Counted from the stretch's first letter, positions 8,943-25,202 are shown. The stretch is 64,000 nt of DNA from Pseudomonas sp. Irchel s3b2 (GCF_900187445.1 NZ_FYEB01000001.1:620001-684000); one strand, 5' to 3'. A program made the numbers and translations. Notes: a model not told the origin generated them from the sequence alone.

Positions 8943-10520
8943 CTAAATCAGCGCTACCGCTTCGCCAGACAGCAGGCGGTTGAATACATTGGCAGCCATG
9001 GCGCCGCCTATTGCGAATGTCCCGAGTTGCACCGTCGTCTCAACGATGCTCATCACATGCCCAAAGGCTTCGGTTTTCAGGCCTTCTGCCCAGTCGACGA
9101 TGCCTTCGAAAGTATCGTCGAGAACCTGGTAGGCCATGTAGGCCAGCATCAGCTCGCCCATAAACGGAACAAATGGCAGGGCAATGAACGATGCCACTTC
9201 AACAATCGCCGTGGCGATTTTGCTGAAGGCGTCCCATAACGCCCATCGCGCGTTTCGGTCGGCGCTGGCGGTGGAGACGGCAAGGGTGCGCGCGTCATTG
9301 AGGATCTTGTTCAGTTGCTGTTGATAAAGGTGAGTCCACAGGCCGGTATTGATCTGGCTCACCGAAAATTGCAGTTTGGGTTTGTCGACCGGTGTGTCCC
9401 GCCAGCTGGGCAGTGGATCGCCATGCTCGTGCTCATGCCAGCTAACGGTGCTGAGACGGCGGTTGAGATCGGCGAAAAAGTAAGCTCTTTCCTGATGCGA
9501 GACGAAACGGCTGAAGAATGTCTGGTAAGTGGGGGAGCGCAGTTTGCGGGTCAGCTCTGTCATGAATGCCTGAGCGTCAGGGTACTGTTTGAGCGGATGC
9601 TCCGGATCATCGGGGATGTAGACGATGATCCGCCCTGCCTGCTGTGAGCGCTCCAGGTTGGGGGCGAAAACGACGATCCCCGTCAGCAATGAAGACATCA
9701 TCGTCAGGTCATGGCAGTGCAATAGCTGGCCGTCCAGCCGCACACCTTTGTGGCCTTGCGCGATGCCAAGGATCGAATGATAGGCGTCGTTCGGTAGATC
9801 TTCTCGAATATGAGCCAGTTGCAGTGCGGTGTGCAGGGCGGCTTTGTGTGTCTTGTTGACGTTCGATTTCAACACTGCGCCGGCCACCGGATTGGTCAGC
9901 CCCAAATGGTTTTTGAGGTACGCCTCGTACTGACCACCGATATCCAGTTCCCGGCATAACCGGGTGAAGTTCTGAATAGAGAGTTGGCGTTTGATCGCCG
10001 GCAACGTATTGAATTGACCGGTGGGCGAGGGCTCGGTGATGAATGTGGAGGCGGACTCGTAAGCGTCCGTTTCTGTCTCCGAATCCTGAAAGTTATGCAG
10101 GGCTGCATCGAGCAGCGATACCGTCCAGGTACGGGCGGCGCCGGATTTGATCGGTAACCATGGGATGTTCTGGGGAATGTACAGGCGCAGAAAAGTTGTC
10201 TTGACGTCCAGTTCAAGGCCGAAACGGGTTTTCAGCGCGTCGCTCAGAAGCGGTTCGGCGAAGTCCCGGGCGTTAGTCAGCTTGTTCAGTGTCGCCTCCA
10301 GGCGATTGCGCTGGCTCAAGTGTTCCCCGTTGGCCAATTTCAGCGATTGATGTTGCTGGCGGTTTGCAGTGGCATGCCAGTCAGGAAATTCCAGCGAGGC
10401 GCTCTTTAGCGCGCTGAGCGTCGCAGGCGATGCTTTCAATACCCAGTCGGGCAGATTTTTGAACACGTGGTGATAGTGCGCATCTGGATGAGCGGCAAGC
10501 TCAAATTCGTGCTGATTCAT
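8943..10520 (-). CDS. N-terminal part: dermonecrotic-toxin-like (DUF6543) domain protein
   Basis: 525 residues from ATG 10520 to the amber at 8943-8945. The segment around NFTRLCRELDIGGQYEAYL (residues about 183-201) is typical of the long Pseudomonas proteins carrying a dermonecrotic-toxin/DUF6543 region. A hydrophobic stretch FIALPFVPFMGELMLAYMAY (about 450-469) and a glycine-rich hydrophobic C-terminus (TFAIGGAMAANVF) could be membrane-interacting helices. If translated alone, this would be a truncated toxin-like protein without LRRs. No signal peptide is evident. Family recognition is by memory of related proteins and not by a search. Confidence 0.65.
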   Translation of the reverse strand: MNQHEFELAAHPDAHYHHVFKNLPDWVLKASPATLSALKSASLEFPDWHATANRQQHQSLKLANGEHLSQRNRLEATLNKLTNARDFAEPLLSDALKTRFGLELDVKTTFLRLYIPQNIPWLPIKSGAARTWTVSLLDAALHNFQDSETETDAYESASTFITEPSPTGQFNTLPAIKRQLSIQNFTRLCRELDIGGQYEAYLKNHLGLTNPVAGAVLKSNVNKTHKAALHTALQLAHIREDLPNDAYHSILGIAQGHKGVRLDGQLLHCHDLTMMSSLLTGIVVFAPNLERSQQAGRIIVYIPDDPEHPLKQYPDAQAFMTELTRKLRSPTYQTFFSRFVSHQERAYFFADLNRRLSTVSWHEHEHGDPLPSWRDTPVDKPKLQFSVSQINTGLWTHLYQQQLNKILNDARTLAVSTASADRNARWALWDAFSKIATAIVEVASFIALPFVPFMGELMLAYMAYQVLDDTFEGIVDWAEGLKTEAFGHVMSIVETTVQLGTFAIGGAMAANVFNRLLSGEAVALI

Positions 10521-10660
10521 CGCTAGTCCCTTAGCGTTTGGATGGAGCCCAAGGAAAGCAGACGATGAAGCACTGCGTGCGGTACATATTTACCGCACCG
10601 ATCTACAAGCCTGCCTATAACCTGTGCCGTCGGTTTAAACTGCGCCTTTGCGACCCTATT

Positions 10661-12026
<1,366 letters not shown>

Positions 12027-12088
12027 TAGACCCTTCGATGCCTGATCATTCAGGCGTCGAACCAATTTTTATGCCGGACCCGCTCTTC

Positions 12089-12173
12089 TGTAGGAGCGAA
12101 GCTTGCTCGCGAAGGTGTGTCAGTCGACATCACTGTGGCTGACACACCTTCGCGAGCAAGCTTCGCTCCTACA
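12089..12173. repeat. Perfect REP palindrome between aruC and aruF
   Basis: The arms 12089-12123 and 12139-12173 are exact 35-bp reverse complements around a 15-base loop. They start with TGTAGGAGCGAAGCTTGCTC, the typical Pseudomonas REP sequence. The arms would form a very stable hairpin in the aru transcript and may protect or terminate the aruC message. Confidence 0.9.
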
Positions 12174-12222
12174 AGGGTCAGGCTTATTTCCCCCAAAAGA
12201 GTTACGAGAAAGGAGTGACACC

Positions 12223-13242
12223 ATGCTGGTGATGCGCCCCGCGCAAATGGCTGATCTGGGCGAGGTACAGCGTCTGGCTGCGGACAGCCCGATTGGTGTC
12301 ACTTCCTTGCCGGATGACGTTGAACGCCTGAGCGACAAGATCGCCGCAAGCGAAGCCTCGTTCGCCGCCGAAGTCAGCTTCAACGGTGAAGAGAGCTATT
12401 TCTTCGTCCTCGAAGACACCGCCACCGGCAAACTGGCCGGCTGCTCGGCCATCGTTGCTTCGGCCGGTTACTCCGAGCCGTTCTACAGCTTTCGTAACGA
12501 AACGTTCGTGCATGCCTCCCGCGAGCTGAAGATTCACAACAAGATCCACGTGCTCTCCCAGTGCCACGACCTGACCGGCAACAGTCTGTTGACCAGCTTC
12601 TACGTGCAGCGCGAGTTGGTGGGTTCGCCTTGGGCGGAACTCAATTCCCGTGGCCGTTTGCTGTTCGTGGCCAGTCATCCTGAGCGCTTTGCCGATTCCG
12701 TGGTGACCGAGATCGTCGGTTACAGCGATGAAAATGGCGACTCGCCGTTCTGGGATGCCATCGGCCGCAACTTCTTCGACCTCAACTACGCCGAAGCCGA
12801 GCGCTTGTGCGGTTTGAAGAGCCGGACCTTCCTCGCCGAACTGATGCCGCATTATCCGATCTATGTGCCGTTGCTGCCGGACTCCGCTCAAGAGGCGATG
12901 GGCCAGGTGCACCCCCGGGCGCAGATCACCTTCGACATCCTGATGCGCGAAGGCTTCGAGACCGATCATTACATCGACATTTTCGACGGCGGCCCAACCC
13001 TGCACGCCCGCGTCTCGGGGATACGTTCGATCGCCCAGAGCCGTGTGGTGCCAGTGAAAATCGGTGAGCCGGTCAAAGGCGCGGGTCGTCAGTACCTGGT
13101 GGCCAACGCCCAGTTGCAGGATTACCGCGCGGTATTGCTCGAGCTCGATTACGCGCCGGGTAAACCCGTCACCCTGGATCTGGAAGCCGCCGAAGCCCTG
13201 GGCGTCGGTGAAGGTGCCAGCGTGCGCCTGGTGGCGGTTTAA
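12223..13242 (+). CDS. aruF: Arginine N-succinyltransferase, AruF (alpha/AruAI) subunit
   Basis: A 339-residue AstA-family protein. With AruG it transfers succinyl from succinyl-CoA to arginine and ornithine, the first AST step. Family landmarks are the N-terminal MRPAQMADL, then CHDLTGNSLLTSFYV near residue 112, and LMPHYPIYVPLL near residue 206. The ATG at 12223 follows a strong AAAGGAGTGACACC ribosome site. Upstream codons fall in the REP palindrome and were rejected. Pseudomonads carry two subunit genes where enterobacteria have a single AstA, and aruG follows 87 bases downstream. Confidence 0.94.
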   Translation: MLVMRPAQMADLGEVQRLAADSPIGVTSLPDDVERLSDKIAASEASFAAEVSFNGEESYFFVLEDTATGKLAGCSAIVASAGYSEPFYSFRNETFVHASRELKIHNKIHVLSQCHDLTGNSLLTSFYVQRELVGSPWAELNSRGRLLFVASHPERFADSVVTEIVGYSDENGDSPFWDAIGRNFFDLNYAEAERLCGLKSRTFLAELMPHYPIYVPLLPDSAQEAMGQVHPRAQITFDILMREGFETDHYIDIFDGGPTLHARVSGIRSIAQSRVVPVKIGEPVKGAGRQYLVANAQLQDYRAVLLELDYAPGKPVTLDLEAAEALGVGEGASVRLVAV

Positions 13243-13329
13243 CGCCTGCTGCTATGCCTATAAAGAATGAATGCTTAGTAAAGCAGCGAGTTTCACGGGT
13301 GGCGCAAGCGGCCCGTTTGAGGAGATAGC

Positions 13330-15821
<2,492 letters not shown>

Positions 15822-15827
15822 CGCCCA

Positions 15828-15917
15828 TTCGCGGGCAAGCCTCGCTCCTACAGGTTTTGTGTCGTTCACGTGATCGGCGCGCACCACAAACCTGTAGGAG
15901 CGAGGCTTGCCCGCGAA
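15828..15917. repeat. Perfect REP palindrome between aruD and aruB
   Basis: The arms 15828-15857 and 15888-15917 are exact 30-bp reverse complements (inner core CCTGTAGGAGCGAGGCTTGC) around a 30-base loop. It is the second REP-type palindrome within the aru operon and starts six bases after the aruD stop codon. Confidence 0.9.
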
Positions 15918-15986
15918 GGCCGCGCCTCGGTCTTACTGAATTGTTACCTGAAGCCTATAACAACAGATTCTCGTGGAGCCTCGCTG

Positions 15987-17333
15987 ATGAAATCCTATGA
16001 AGTCAATTTTGACGGTCTAGTGGGGCCGACCCATAACTACGGCGGCCTGTCCTACGGCAACGTCGCGTCCCAGAGCAACAGCCAGCAATCTTCGAACCCG
16101 AAGGAAGCCGCGCTGCAAGGCCTGGCGAAGATGAAAGCGCTGATGGAAATGGGCTTTCAGCAAGGCGTTTTGGCGCCACAAGAACGTCCGGACGTAGCCG
16201 CACTGCGCCGCCTGGGTTTCAGCGGTACCGATGCTCAGGTGATCGAGCGCGCCGCCAAAGAGGCCATGCCGCTGCTGGTTGCCAATTGCTCGGCGTCGAG
16301 CATGTGGGTGGCGAACGCCGCCACGGTCAGCCCGAGCGCCGACACTGCGGATGGTCGCGTGCATTTCACCGCCGCCAACCTGAACTGCAAATACCACCGT
16401 AGCATCGAACACCCGACCACCAGCCGCGTACTGGGGGCGATGTTCGCCGATCAGAAGCACTTTGCTCACCACGCCGCTTTGCCGGCCGTGGCGCAGTTCG
16501 GTGACGAAGGCGCGGCCAACCACACCCGTTTCTGCCGTGACTACGGTGAAGCTGGCGTCGAGTTTTTCGTGTTCGGTCGCAGCGCGTTCGACACCCGTTA
16601 CCCGAATCCGCAGAAGTACCCGGCACGCCAGACTCTCGAAGCCTCCCAGGCGGTCGCGCGTCTGCACGGCCTGAGTGATGACGGCGTGGTCTATGCCCAG
16701 CAGAACCCTTCGGTGATCGATCAGGGTGTGTTCCACAACGACGTGATCGCAGTGGGTAACGGCGAAGTGCTGTTCTATCACGAGGACGCCTTCCTCGACA
16801 CCGAGCAGATGCTCGCTGAACTGCACGGCAAACTCGCCAAAGTGGGTGGGAAATTTCAGTCGATCTGTGTACCGCGTTCCGCGGTCACCGTGGAAGACGC
16901 CGTTCGTTCCTACCTGTTCAATAGCCAGCTGCTGTCGCGTCCTGACGGCTCCATGCTGTTGATCGTGCCGGAAGAATGCCGTGGCAACGAGCGTGTCTGG
17001 CAGTACCTGCAAGGCCTGACCAGCTCTGGCGGCCTGATCCGCGAAGTGAAAGTTTTCGATCTCAAGCAGAGCATGCAGAACGGCGGTGGCCCTGCTTGCC
17101 TGCGGCTGCGCGTCGCACTCAACGAAACCGAACTGGCGGCCGTCAACCAAGGGGTTATCATGACGGCACCGTTGTACGGCACATTGACCGAATGGGTCGA
17201 CAAGCACTACCGCGACCGTATGACCGAAAACGATCTGGCGGACCCGCAATTGCTGCTTGAGTGCCGGACGGCACTGGATGAACTGACGCAAATCCTTAAA
17301 CTGGGCGCGGTTTATCCATTCCAGATCAATTGA
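15987..17333 (+). CDS. aruB: N-succinylarginine dihydrolase AruB (AstB)
   Basis: This 448-residue guanidine-modifying enzyme converts N2-succinylarginine to N2-succinylornithine, two ammonia and CO2, the second AST step. It opens with the family motif [20 protein letters not shown], and the substrate-contacting [18 protein letters not shown] is near residues 110-127. Later landmarks are [12 protein letters not shown] and the catalytic-cysteine region [12 protein letters not shown] near residue 367. The ATG at 15987 gives the usual 448-residue length. The longer in-frame start lies inside the REP palindrome. Confidence 0.95.
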   Translation: MKSYEVNFDGLVGPTHNYGGLSYGNVASQSNSQQSSNPKEAALQGLAKMKALMEMGFQQGVLAPQERPDVAALRRLGFSGTDAQVIERAAKEAMPLLVANCSASSMWVANAATVSPSADTADGRVHFTAANLNCKYHRSIEHPTTSRVLGAMFADQKHFAHHAALPAVAQFGDEGAANHTRFCRDYGEAGVEFFVFGRSAFDTRYPNPQKYPARQTLEASQAVARLHGLSDDGVVYAQQNPSVIDQGVFHNDVIAVGNGEVLFYHEDAFLDTEQMLAELHGKLAKVGGKFQSICVPRSAVTVEDAVRSYLFNSQLLSRPDGSMLLIVPEECRGNERVWQYLQGLTSSGGLIREVKVFDLKQSMQNGGGPACLRLRVALNETELAAVNQGVIMTAPLYGTLTEWVDKHYRDRMTENDLADPQLLLECRTALDELTQILKLGAVYPFQIN

Positions 17334-17358
17334 AAGTCTCAAACGAGAGCGTAAAAAC

Positions 17359-17649
17359 ATGAGCGATACCCTGCAGCTGATCCTTGAAGATACCGACGGC
17401 ACGCAACTGGAAACTTCCTGCACCCGCGTCGCGGTCATGTGGCAAGGCAAAGAGCTGTGGATCCAGCAGGACGGCCGTGGCCAGCTGCTGATTGGTGTGG
17501 ACGTCGAAGAGGGTGACGCTGAATACGCCAACCTGCTGCTGCGCCCATTGGCGACTAATCTGGTAAGTCTGCAACTGGAGATGGAACCGGCCGACGTCGG
17601 TGATGATGAGGACCACGTACACGGCCCGGATTGCAATCACGACCACTAA
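17359..17649 (+). CDS. Conserved small protein of the aru operon
   Basis: A 96-residue acidic protein between aruB and aruE, a position where Pseudomonas AST operons usually carry a small uncharacterised ORF. The C-terminus is histidine-rich (DEDHVHGPDCNHDH), a possible metal-binding tail. The rest looks like a small soluble beta-rich domain (TRVAVMWQGKELWIQQDG). It is spaced 25 bases after aruB and 12 before aruE, so it is co-transcribed. I do not recognise a function. A metal-supply role for the zinc enzyme AruE is conceivable but unsupported. Confidence 0.8.
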   Translation: MSDTLQLILEDTDGTQLETSCTRVAVMWQGKELWIQQDGRGQLLIGVDVEEGDAEYANLLLRPLATNLVSLQLEMEPADVGDDEDHVHGPDCNHDH

Positions 17650-17661
17650 GGAAACCGCTCT

Positions 17662-18672
17662 ATGCTCGCCCTCGGCAAACTGCTTGAACTGACCCTCGCC
17701 GGCCGCGAACCGGCGGAGAAGACTCAACTGACTGTCGAAGGCGTGCGGATGCGCTGGTTGAGCGAAGGTGCGCTGGAAGTCCGGCCACCTGAAGCTCGCG
17801 ACAACGGCCTGGACCTGCTGCTCTCGGCCGGTATCCATGGCAACGAAACAGCGCCGATCGAGTTGCTCGATCGCCTGTTGCATGACATCGCTCGCGGCGA
17901 CTTGAAGCCGCGCGCACGCATTCTGTTCCTGTTCGGCAACCCCGAGGCCATCCGTCGCGGTGAGCGTTTCATCGAGCAGGACGTCAATCGGCTGTTCAAC
18001 GGCCGGCACGAACAAACCAGTGGTTCCGAGGCCTTGCGCGCTTGTGAACTGGAGCGGCTGGCGGCGACGTTCTTCAGCCTGCCGGACCGCAATCGCCTGC
18101 ACTACGACCTGCACACGGCGATCCGTGGCTCGAAAATCGAGCAATTCGCCCTGTACCCCTGGAAAGAAGGTCGTCGGCATTCACGCCTGGAACTGGCTCG
18201 CCTGCGCGCTGCCGGCATGGAAGCGGTGCTGCTGCAGAACAAACCTTCCATCGTCTTCAGCTCCTACACCTACGACAAGCTCGATGCCGAGTCCTTCACC
18301 CTCGAGCTGGGCAAGGCCCGGCCGTTCGGGCAGAACGACGGGGTCAACATCAGCCTTCTTGAAACCCGCCTGAAGCAGATCATCGAAGGCACCGAGCCGC
18401 CAATGACCGACGAAGGGCTGGAGGGTTTGCAGTTGTTCAGCGTCGCTCGGGAAATCATCAAGCACAGCGATAGCTTCCACCTGAATCTGCCGGCGGATAT
18501 CGAAAACTTTTCGGAGTTGAAAATGGGGTATGTGCTGGCCGAGGATATCGCCAATACCCGCTGGGTCATCGAAGAGAAGGGCGCCCGGATCATCTTCCCG
18601 AACCCCAAGGTCAAGAACGGCCTGCGCGCCGGCATCCTGATCGTGCCGACCACCGACAAAAACCTCGCCTGA
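17662..18672 (+). CDS. aruE: Succinylglutamate desuccinylase AruE (AstE)
   Basis: A 336-residue zinc-dependent hydrolase performing the last AST step, N-succinylglutamate to glutamate plus succinate. The zinc motif [11 protein letters not shown] is at about residues 56-66 and the third ligand in [10 protein letters not shown] near residues 151-160. [20 protein letters not shown] is also typical of AstE. Its stop overlaps the arm of an 18-bp perfect hairpin shared with the convergent ribH. Confidence 0.94.
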   Translation: MLALGKLLELTLAGREPAEKTQLTVEGVRMRWLSEGALEVRPPEARDNGLDLLLSAGIHGNETAPIELLDRLLHDIARGDLKPRARILFLFGNPEAIRRGERFIEQDVNRLFNGRHEQTSGSEALRACELERLAATFFSLPDRNRLHYDLHTAIRGSKIEQFALYPWKEGRRHSRLELARLRAAGMEAVLLQNKPSIVFSSYTYDKLDAESFTLELGKARPFGQNDGVNISLLETRLKQIIEGTEPPMTDEGLEGLQLFSVAREIIKHSDSFHLNLPADIENFSELKMGYVLAEDIANTRWVIEEKGARIIFPNPKVKNGLRAGILIVPTTDKNLA

Positions 18673-18709
18673 CTGATCGTTCCCACGCGGAGCGTGGGAA
18701 CGATCAGTC
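18671..18709. terminator. Bidirectional hairpin between aruE and ribH
   Basis: A perfect 18-bp stem (arms 18671-18688 and 18692-18709) with a GGA loop contains the common Pseudomonas palindrome GTTCCCACGCGGAGCGTGGG. There is no clear U-tract. It sits between convergent aruE and ribH and probably ends or stabilises both transcripts. Confidence 0.7.
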
Positions 18710-18723
18710 ACAGGTGTTGTGCT

Positions 18724-19233
18724 TTAGACCGCTACCGCGCGAGGTTCGCTGCGACGCAACGCCCGCATCTTGTGCAGCGTATCCGCGCAAGTCTTCGCCG
18801 CTTCCTGACCTTTATGCACGAAATGCTCGAAGAAGAACTTCTGATGTTCTTCGCCGGCATGGAAGTGGTGTGGGGTCAAAACCACCGAGAACACCGGCAC
18901 TTCGGTTTCCAGTTGAACCTGCATCAGGCCGCTGATCACTGACTGGGCGACGAATTCGTGGCGATAGATGCCGCCGTCGACTACCAGGCCCGCAGCGACG
19001 ATGCCGGCATAACGACCAGACTTGGCCAGCAGTTTGGCGTGCAGCGGAATTTCAAAGGCGCCGCCGACTTCGAAGAAATCGATGTCCGACTCCTGATAAC
19101 CCTGAGCAATCATTTCGGCGACGAAGCCTTTACGGCTCTGGTCGACGATTTCCTTGTGCCAGCAGGCCTGGATGAACGCGACGCGCTCGCCCTGATGGTT
19201 TTTGCTTTTGCTATCGATTGCGGTGGGTTGCAT
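18724..19233 (-). CDS. ribH: 6,7-dimethyl-8-ribityllumazine synthase (RibH, decameric RibH2-like)
   Basis: This 169-residue enzyme condenses 5-amino-6-ribitylaminouracil with 3,4-dihydroxy-2-butanone 4-phosphate in riboflavin synthesis. The core motif VGGAFEIPLHAKLLAKSGRY and the histidine-containing TPHHFHAGEEHQKFF are intact. The overall sequence resembles the RibH2 type, distinct from the standard ribB-ribH-nusB copy, so it is probably a second paralogue. An AGGAGTCAGAAC ribosome site precedes ATG 19233. It is monocistronic under an FMN riboswitch, so it should be made only when FMN is scarce. Confidence 0.88.
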   Translation of the reverse strand: MQPTAIDSKSKNHQGERVAFIQACWHKEIVDQSRKGFVAEMIAQGYQESDIDFFEVGGAFEIPLHAKLLAKSGRYAGIVAAGLVVDGGIYRHEFVAQSVISGLMQVQLETEVPVFSVVLTPHHFHAGEEHQKFFFEHFVHKGQEAAKTCADTLHKMRALRRSEPRAVAV

Positions 19234-19342
19234 GTTCTGACTCCTGTTTGTGTAAAAAACAGGGCGTTATGAATCGAATGGGATTTAAGGGTACGCACGC
19301 TCGCACGAGTGCCTGCGGACGGCCCTTTTGTGCCAATCCCGT

Positions 19343-19506
19343 TCTCTCTTCATCCGGACTATGACCGTCGGCCCCGGGATCACACCGGGTCTGCTGACCT
19401 TGTCGTCATTCACAGCCATTGCCGTGCCTGTCGCCAAGCGCTCGCGGGCTATGCGCATTGCGCGCAATTACCGCCGGTGGGGAGTTGCACCCCGCCCTGA
19501 GAACGT
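19343..19506 (-). ncRNA. FMN riboswitch (RFN element)
   Basis: On the minus strand the conserved RFN blocks are present in order: CAGGGCGGGGTGCAACTCCC, then CACCGGCGGTAAT, AGCCCGCGAGC, GGTCAGCAGACCCGGTGTGA, TCCCGGGGCCGACGGTCATA and GTCCGGATGAAGAGAGA. It ends about 110 bases before the ribH start. It should repress ribH when FMN binds. The remaining bases to ltaE hold nothing else recognised. Confidence 0.92.
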
Positions 19507-19705
19507 TTTGCCGCCAGATTGTTTGGCGGCGAAGCGTTTTTAACACATATTTCTCACCTGTGCATTGCTGCTATCTGATGATTGTTATCGACTTTTTCAT
19601 TGGCATAACCAGCCTTTTCCTGGAACAAGGCTTGATTATTCGCCGACATGACCGCAGTAATTCCATCCTGAAAGGGATTTTCCCCTGCTTACCGAGGCCA
19701 GATTC

Positions 19706-20710
19706 ATGAGCGTTATCGATCTTCGCAGCGACACCGTCACCCAACCGACCGCAGGGATGCTCGACGCGATGGCCAATGCAGCCACCGGTGACGACGTTTA
19801 TGGCGAAGATCCGACGGTCAATCGTCTGGAAGCCGAACTGGCAAAACGACTGGGTTTTGCCGCTGCGCTGTTCGTTCCGACGGGCACCATGAGCAACTTG
19901 CTGGGCCTGATGGCCCACTGCGATCGCGGTGACGAATACATTGTCGGTCAACAGGCCCACACCTATAAGTACGAAGGTGGTGGCGCGGCAGTGCTCGGTT
20001 CGATCCAGCCGCAGCCCCTGGAAGTGCAGGCCGATGGTTCGCTGGACCTGGCGCAGGTCGCCGCCGCGATCAAGCCAGATGATTTCCACTTCGCCCGCAC
20101 CCGTTTGCTGGCGCTGGAAAACACCATGCAGGGCAAGGTTTTGCCGCTGGAATATCTGGCCCAGGCACGCCGTTTCACTCGTGAACATGGCCTGGCGCTG
20201 CATCTGGATGGCGCGCGGCTCTACAACGCGGCGGTCAAACTGGGTGTCGATGCCCGGGAGATCACTCAGCATTTCGATTCGGTTTCGGTCTGCCTGTCCA
20301 AAGGCCTGGGCACGCCGATCGGTTCGGTGCTGTGCGGCTCGGTCGAGTTGATCGCCAAGGCACGACGTCTGCGCAAGATGGTCGGCGGCGGCATGCGCCA
20401 GGCCGGGATTCTCGCCGCAGCGGGGCTTTATGCGCTGGATAATAATGTTCAGCGCCTGGCTGACGACCATGCCAACGCACAAATGCTGGCCGAAGGTCTG
20501 CGAGCGGCGGGCTATGAGGTCGAGCCGGTGCAGACCAATATGGTTTACGTGCAAATGGGCGACAAGGCCGAAGCGATCAAGGCCTTCGCGGCGACACGCG
20601 GGATCAAGCTCAGTGCTGCCGGTCGTCTGCGAATGGTCACGCACATGGACGTCAGCCGTGCGCAAATCGAGCAGGTGGTCGCTACATTCGTCGAGTTTTC
20701 CCGCAACTGA
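19706..20710 (+). CDS. ltaE: Low-specificity L-threonine aldolase
   Basis: A 334-residue PLP enzyme of fold type I that cleaves L-threonine and L-allo-threonine to glycine and acetaldehyde. The start [12 protein letters not shown] is characteristic. The PLP lysine is in [14 protein letters not shown] near residues 192-205, and [12 protein letters not shown] near 166-177 holds conserved aspartate and arginine residues. It is a single gene on the plus strand upstream of alaS. Confidence 0.9.
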   Translation: MSVIDLRSDTVTQPTAGMLDAMANAATGDDVYGEDPTVNRLEAELAKRLGFAAALFVPTGTMSNLLGLMAHCDRGDEYIVGQQAHTYKYEGGGAAVLGSIQPQPLEVQADGSLDLAQVAAAIKPDDFHFARTRLLALENTMQGKVLPLEYLAQARRFTREHGLALHLDGARLYNAAVKLGVDAREITQHFDSVSVCLSKGLGTPIGSVLCGSVELIAKARRLRKMVGGGMRQAGILAAAGLYALDNNVQRLADDHANAQMLAEGLRAAGYEVEPVQTNMVYVQMGDKAEAIKAFAATRGIKLSAAGRLRMVTHMDVSRAQIEQVVATFVEFSRN

Positions 20711-20856
20711 TCGCGTTAGCCGTCCAATTGACCGTTTCTATCGTATAAACACGCTGTACCCCGCGCGCAGGGCCGATATAATGCGGCCCTTTGCCGTCGC
20801 TTCGTCTGTTGACGTTTCGCACAGGCCTTTGGCCGCAGCCTCCGTGGAAGAACCTA

Positions 20857-23478
<2,622 letters not shown>

Positions 23479-23566
23479 GGCAGTGTGTCTGGCTCGCGGT
23501 CTAGTGGCGGGCCAGAGCGCTGTTTGAGATTATTGGGCGCCCTTCATGGGCAGAGGCGGCTTTGAA

Positions 23567-24808
23567 ATGGCTTTGATCGTACAGAAATTTGGAGGCACCT
23601 CAGTCGGCACTGTCGAGAGAATCGAGCAGGTCGCCGACAAGGTTAAGAAATTCCGCGATGCGGGCGATGACCTGGTGGTTGTGCTGTCTGCAATGAGTGG
23701 CGAAACCAACCGTCTGATCGATCTTGCCAAGCAAATCAGTGGCGACGGCCAGCCGGTTCCTCGCGAGCTGGATGTGATCGTTTCCACCGGTGAGCAGGTG
23801 ACGATTGCACTGTTGGCCATGGCGCTGATCAAGCGCGGCGTGCCAGCGGTGTCGTACACCGGCAATCAGGTACGGATTCTGACGGATAGTGCGCACAATA
23901 AAGCGCGTATCTTGCAGATTGATGACCAGAAGATTCGCGGCGACCTGAAGGCCGGTCGTGTGGTGGTTGTCGCCGGTTTCCAGGGCGTCGACGAGCACGG
24001 CAATATCACCACGCTCGGTCGTGGCGGTTCCGATACCACCGGTGTGGCGCTGGCGGCAGCCCTGAAGGCTGACGAATGCCAGATCTACACCGACGTCGAC
24101 GGCGTCTACACCACCGATCCGCGTGTGGTGTCCGTGGCTCAGCGCCTGGACAAGATCACCTTTGAAGAGATGCTGGAAATGGCCAGCCTCGGTTCCAAGG
24201 TGTTGCAGATCCGTGCGGTGGAATTCGCCGGCAAGTACAACGTTCCGCTGCGCGTACTGCACAGCTTCAAGGAGGGTCCGGGCACCCTCATTACTATTGA
24301 TGAAGAGGAAACCATGGAACAGCCGATCATTTCCGGCATCGCTTTCAACCGCGATGAAGCCAAGCTGACCATCCGTGGCGTGCCAGACACCCCGGGCGTG
24401 GCGTTCAAGATTCTCGGCCCGATCAGTGCCGCGAACATCGAAGTCGACATGATCGTGCAGAACGTTGCGCACGATAACACCACCGACTTCACCTTCACCG
24501 TGCACCGCAACGACTACCAGTCGGCGCAAACCGTGCTGGAAAACACCGCTCGCGAGATCGGTGCCCGTGAAGTCGTTGGCGACACCAAGATTGCCAAGGT
24601 CTCGATCGTCGGCGTCGGCATGCGCTCCCACGCAGGCGTGGCCAGCCGCATGTTCGAATCCCTGGCGAAAGAGAGCATCAACATTCAGATGATCTCGACG
24701 TCGGAAATCAAGGTGTCCGTGGTGATCGAAGAGAAGTACCTGGAACTGGCCGTGCGCGCTCTGCACACGGCTTTCGAGCTGGACGCGCCGGCCCGACAGG
24801 GCGAGTAA
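23567..24808 (+). CDS. lysC: Aspartate kinase (LysC)
   Basis: This 413-residue enzyme phosphorylates L-aspartate at the head of lysine, threonine and methionine synthesis. The kinase motif VQKFGGTSVG is at residues 5-14, TDVDGVYTTDPR near 174-185, and two regulatory ACT domains fill the C-terminal third. An in-frame ATG at 24314 (MEQPIISG), preceded by GAAGAGGAAACC, could start the beta subunit known from related aspartate kinases. The ATG at 23567 (MALIVQKF) is the family start. A strong terminator follows. Confidence 0.96.
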   Translation: MALIVQKFGGTSVGTVERIEQVADKVKKFRDAGDDLVVVLSAMSGETNRLIDLAKQISGDGQPVPRELDVIVSTGEQVTIALLAMALIKRGVPAVSYTGNQVRILTDSAHNKARILQIDDQKIRGDLKAGRVVVVAGFQGVDEHGNITTLGRGGSDTTGVALAAALKADECQIYTDVDGVYTTDPRVVSVAQRLDKITFEEMLEMASLGSKVLQIRAVEFAGKYNVPLRVLHSFKEGPGTLITIDEEETMEQPIISGIAFNRDEAKLTIRGVPDTPGVAFKILGPISAANIEVDMIVQNVAHDNTTDFTFTVHRNDYQSAQTVLENTAREIGAREVVGDTKIAKVSIVGVGMRSHAGVASRMFESLAKESINIQMISTSEIKVSVVIEEKYLELAVRALHTAFELDAPARQGE

Positions 24809-24820
24809 ATGCGTTTCCCC

Positions 24821-24853
24821 AGGGCGCGGTCTGACCGCGCCCTTCGTTTTTTT
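24821..24853 (+). terminator. Rho-independent terminator after lysC
   Basis: A perfect 10-bp GC-rich stem (AGGGCGCGGT / ACCGCGCCCT, loop CTG) is followed by TCGTTTTTTT, 13 bases after the lysC stop. Confidence 0.93.
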
Positions 24854-24994
24854 GAATGGTGCGTACCAAAGCTGTTCTTTTGCTCGCGCTAGTCAATACT
24901 CAGGCATGTAGGGCTGCGATCGTTCTGGTTGTAGGTCGAATGCCTTTTTTTTGCAGACTGTTGTCCCTGAAATGAAATGCGTGAGGAGAAAGGT

Positions 24995-25183
24995 ATGCTG
25001 ATTCTGACTCGTCGGTGCGCAGAAAGCCTGATTATTGGTGATGGCGAAATCACCGTGACCGTGCTCGGCGTTAAAGGAAATCAAGTGCGCATCGGTGTAA
25101 ACGCCCCGAAAGAGGTTGCTGTGCACCGTGAAGAAATTTACCTGCGTATAAAGAAAGAGAAGGACGAAGAACCAAGCCATTAA
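24995..25183 (+). CDS. csrA: Carbon storage regulator CsrA / RsmA
   Basis: A 62-residue RNA-binding protein that represses translation by binding GGA motifs in mRNA leaders. It controls secondary metabolism and biofilm traits in pseudomonads (RsmA). The start [16 protein letters not shown] and the RNA-contact segment [19 protein letters not shown] are intact. I chose ATG 24995 after GAGGAGAAAGGT. The ATG 18 bases upstream lies before this ribosome site. Gene order lysC-csrA-tRNA-Ser-tRNA-Arg is the usual gammaproteobacterial one. Confidence 0.96.
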   Translation: MLILTRRCAESLIIGDGEITVTVLGVKGNQVRIGVNAPKEVAVHREEIYLRIKKEKDEEPSH

Positions 25184-25202
25184 TTTTTATCGTTTTTTAT
25201 GT

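Larger units (their letters stand above)
5805..10520 (-). pseudogene. LRR / dermonecrotic-toxin-like (DUF6543) gene split by one amber codon
   Basis: Reading the minus strand from ATG 10520 in one frame gives 1,571 codons to the stop at 5805, interrupted only by TAG at 8943-8945. The codons after the amber (PLKPVKTAGGRTRYW...) continue in the same frame without another stop and run into the ORF that starts at 8654. Typical members of this Pseudomonas family are single polypeptides of well over 1,000 residues. A CAG to TAG transition would explain the break. Unless the amber is read through, the product is truncated before the LRR region. The gene is inserted between argR and aruC, antisense to both. 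Confidence 0.75.
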
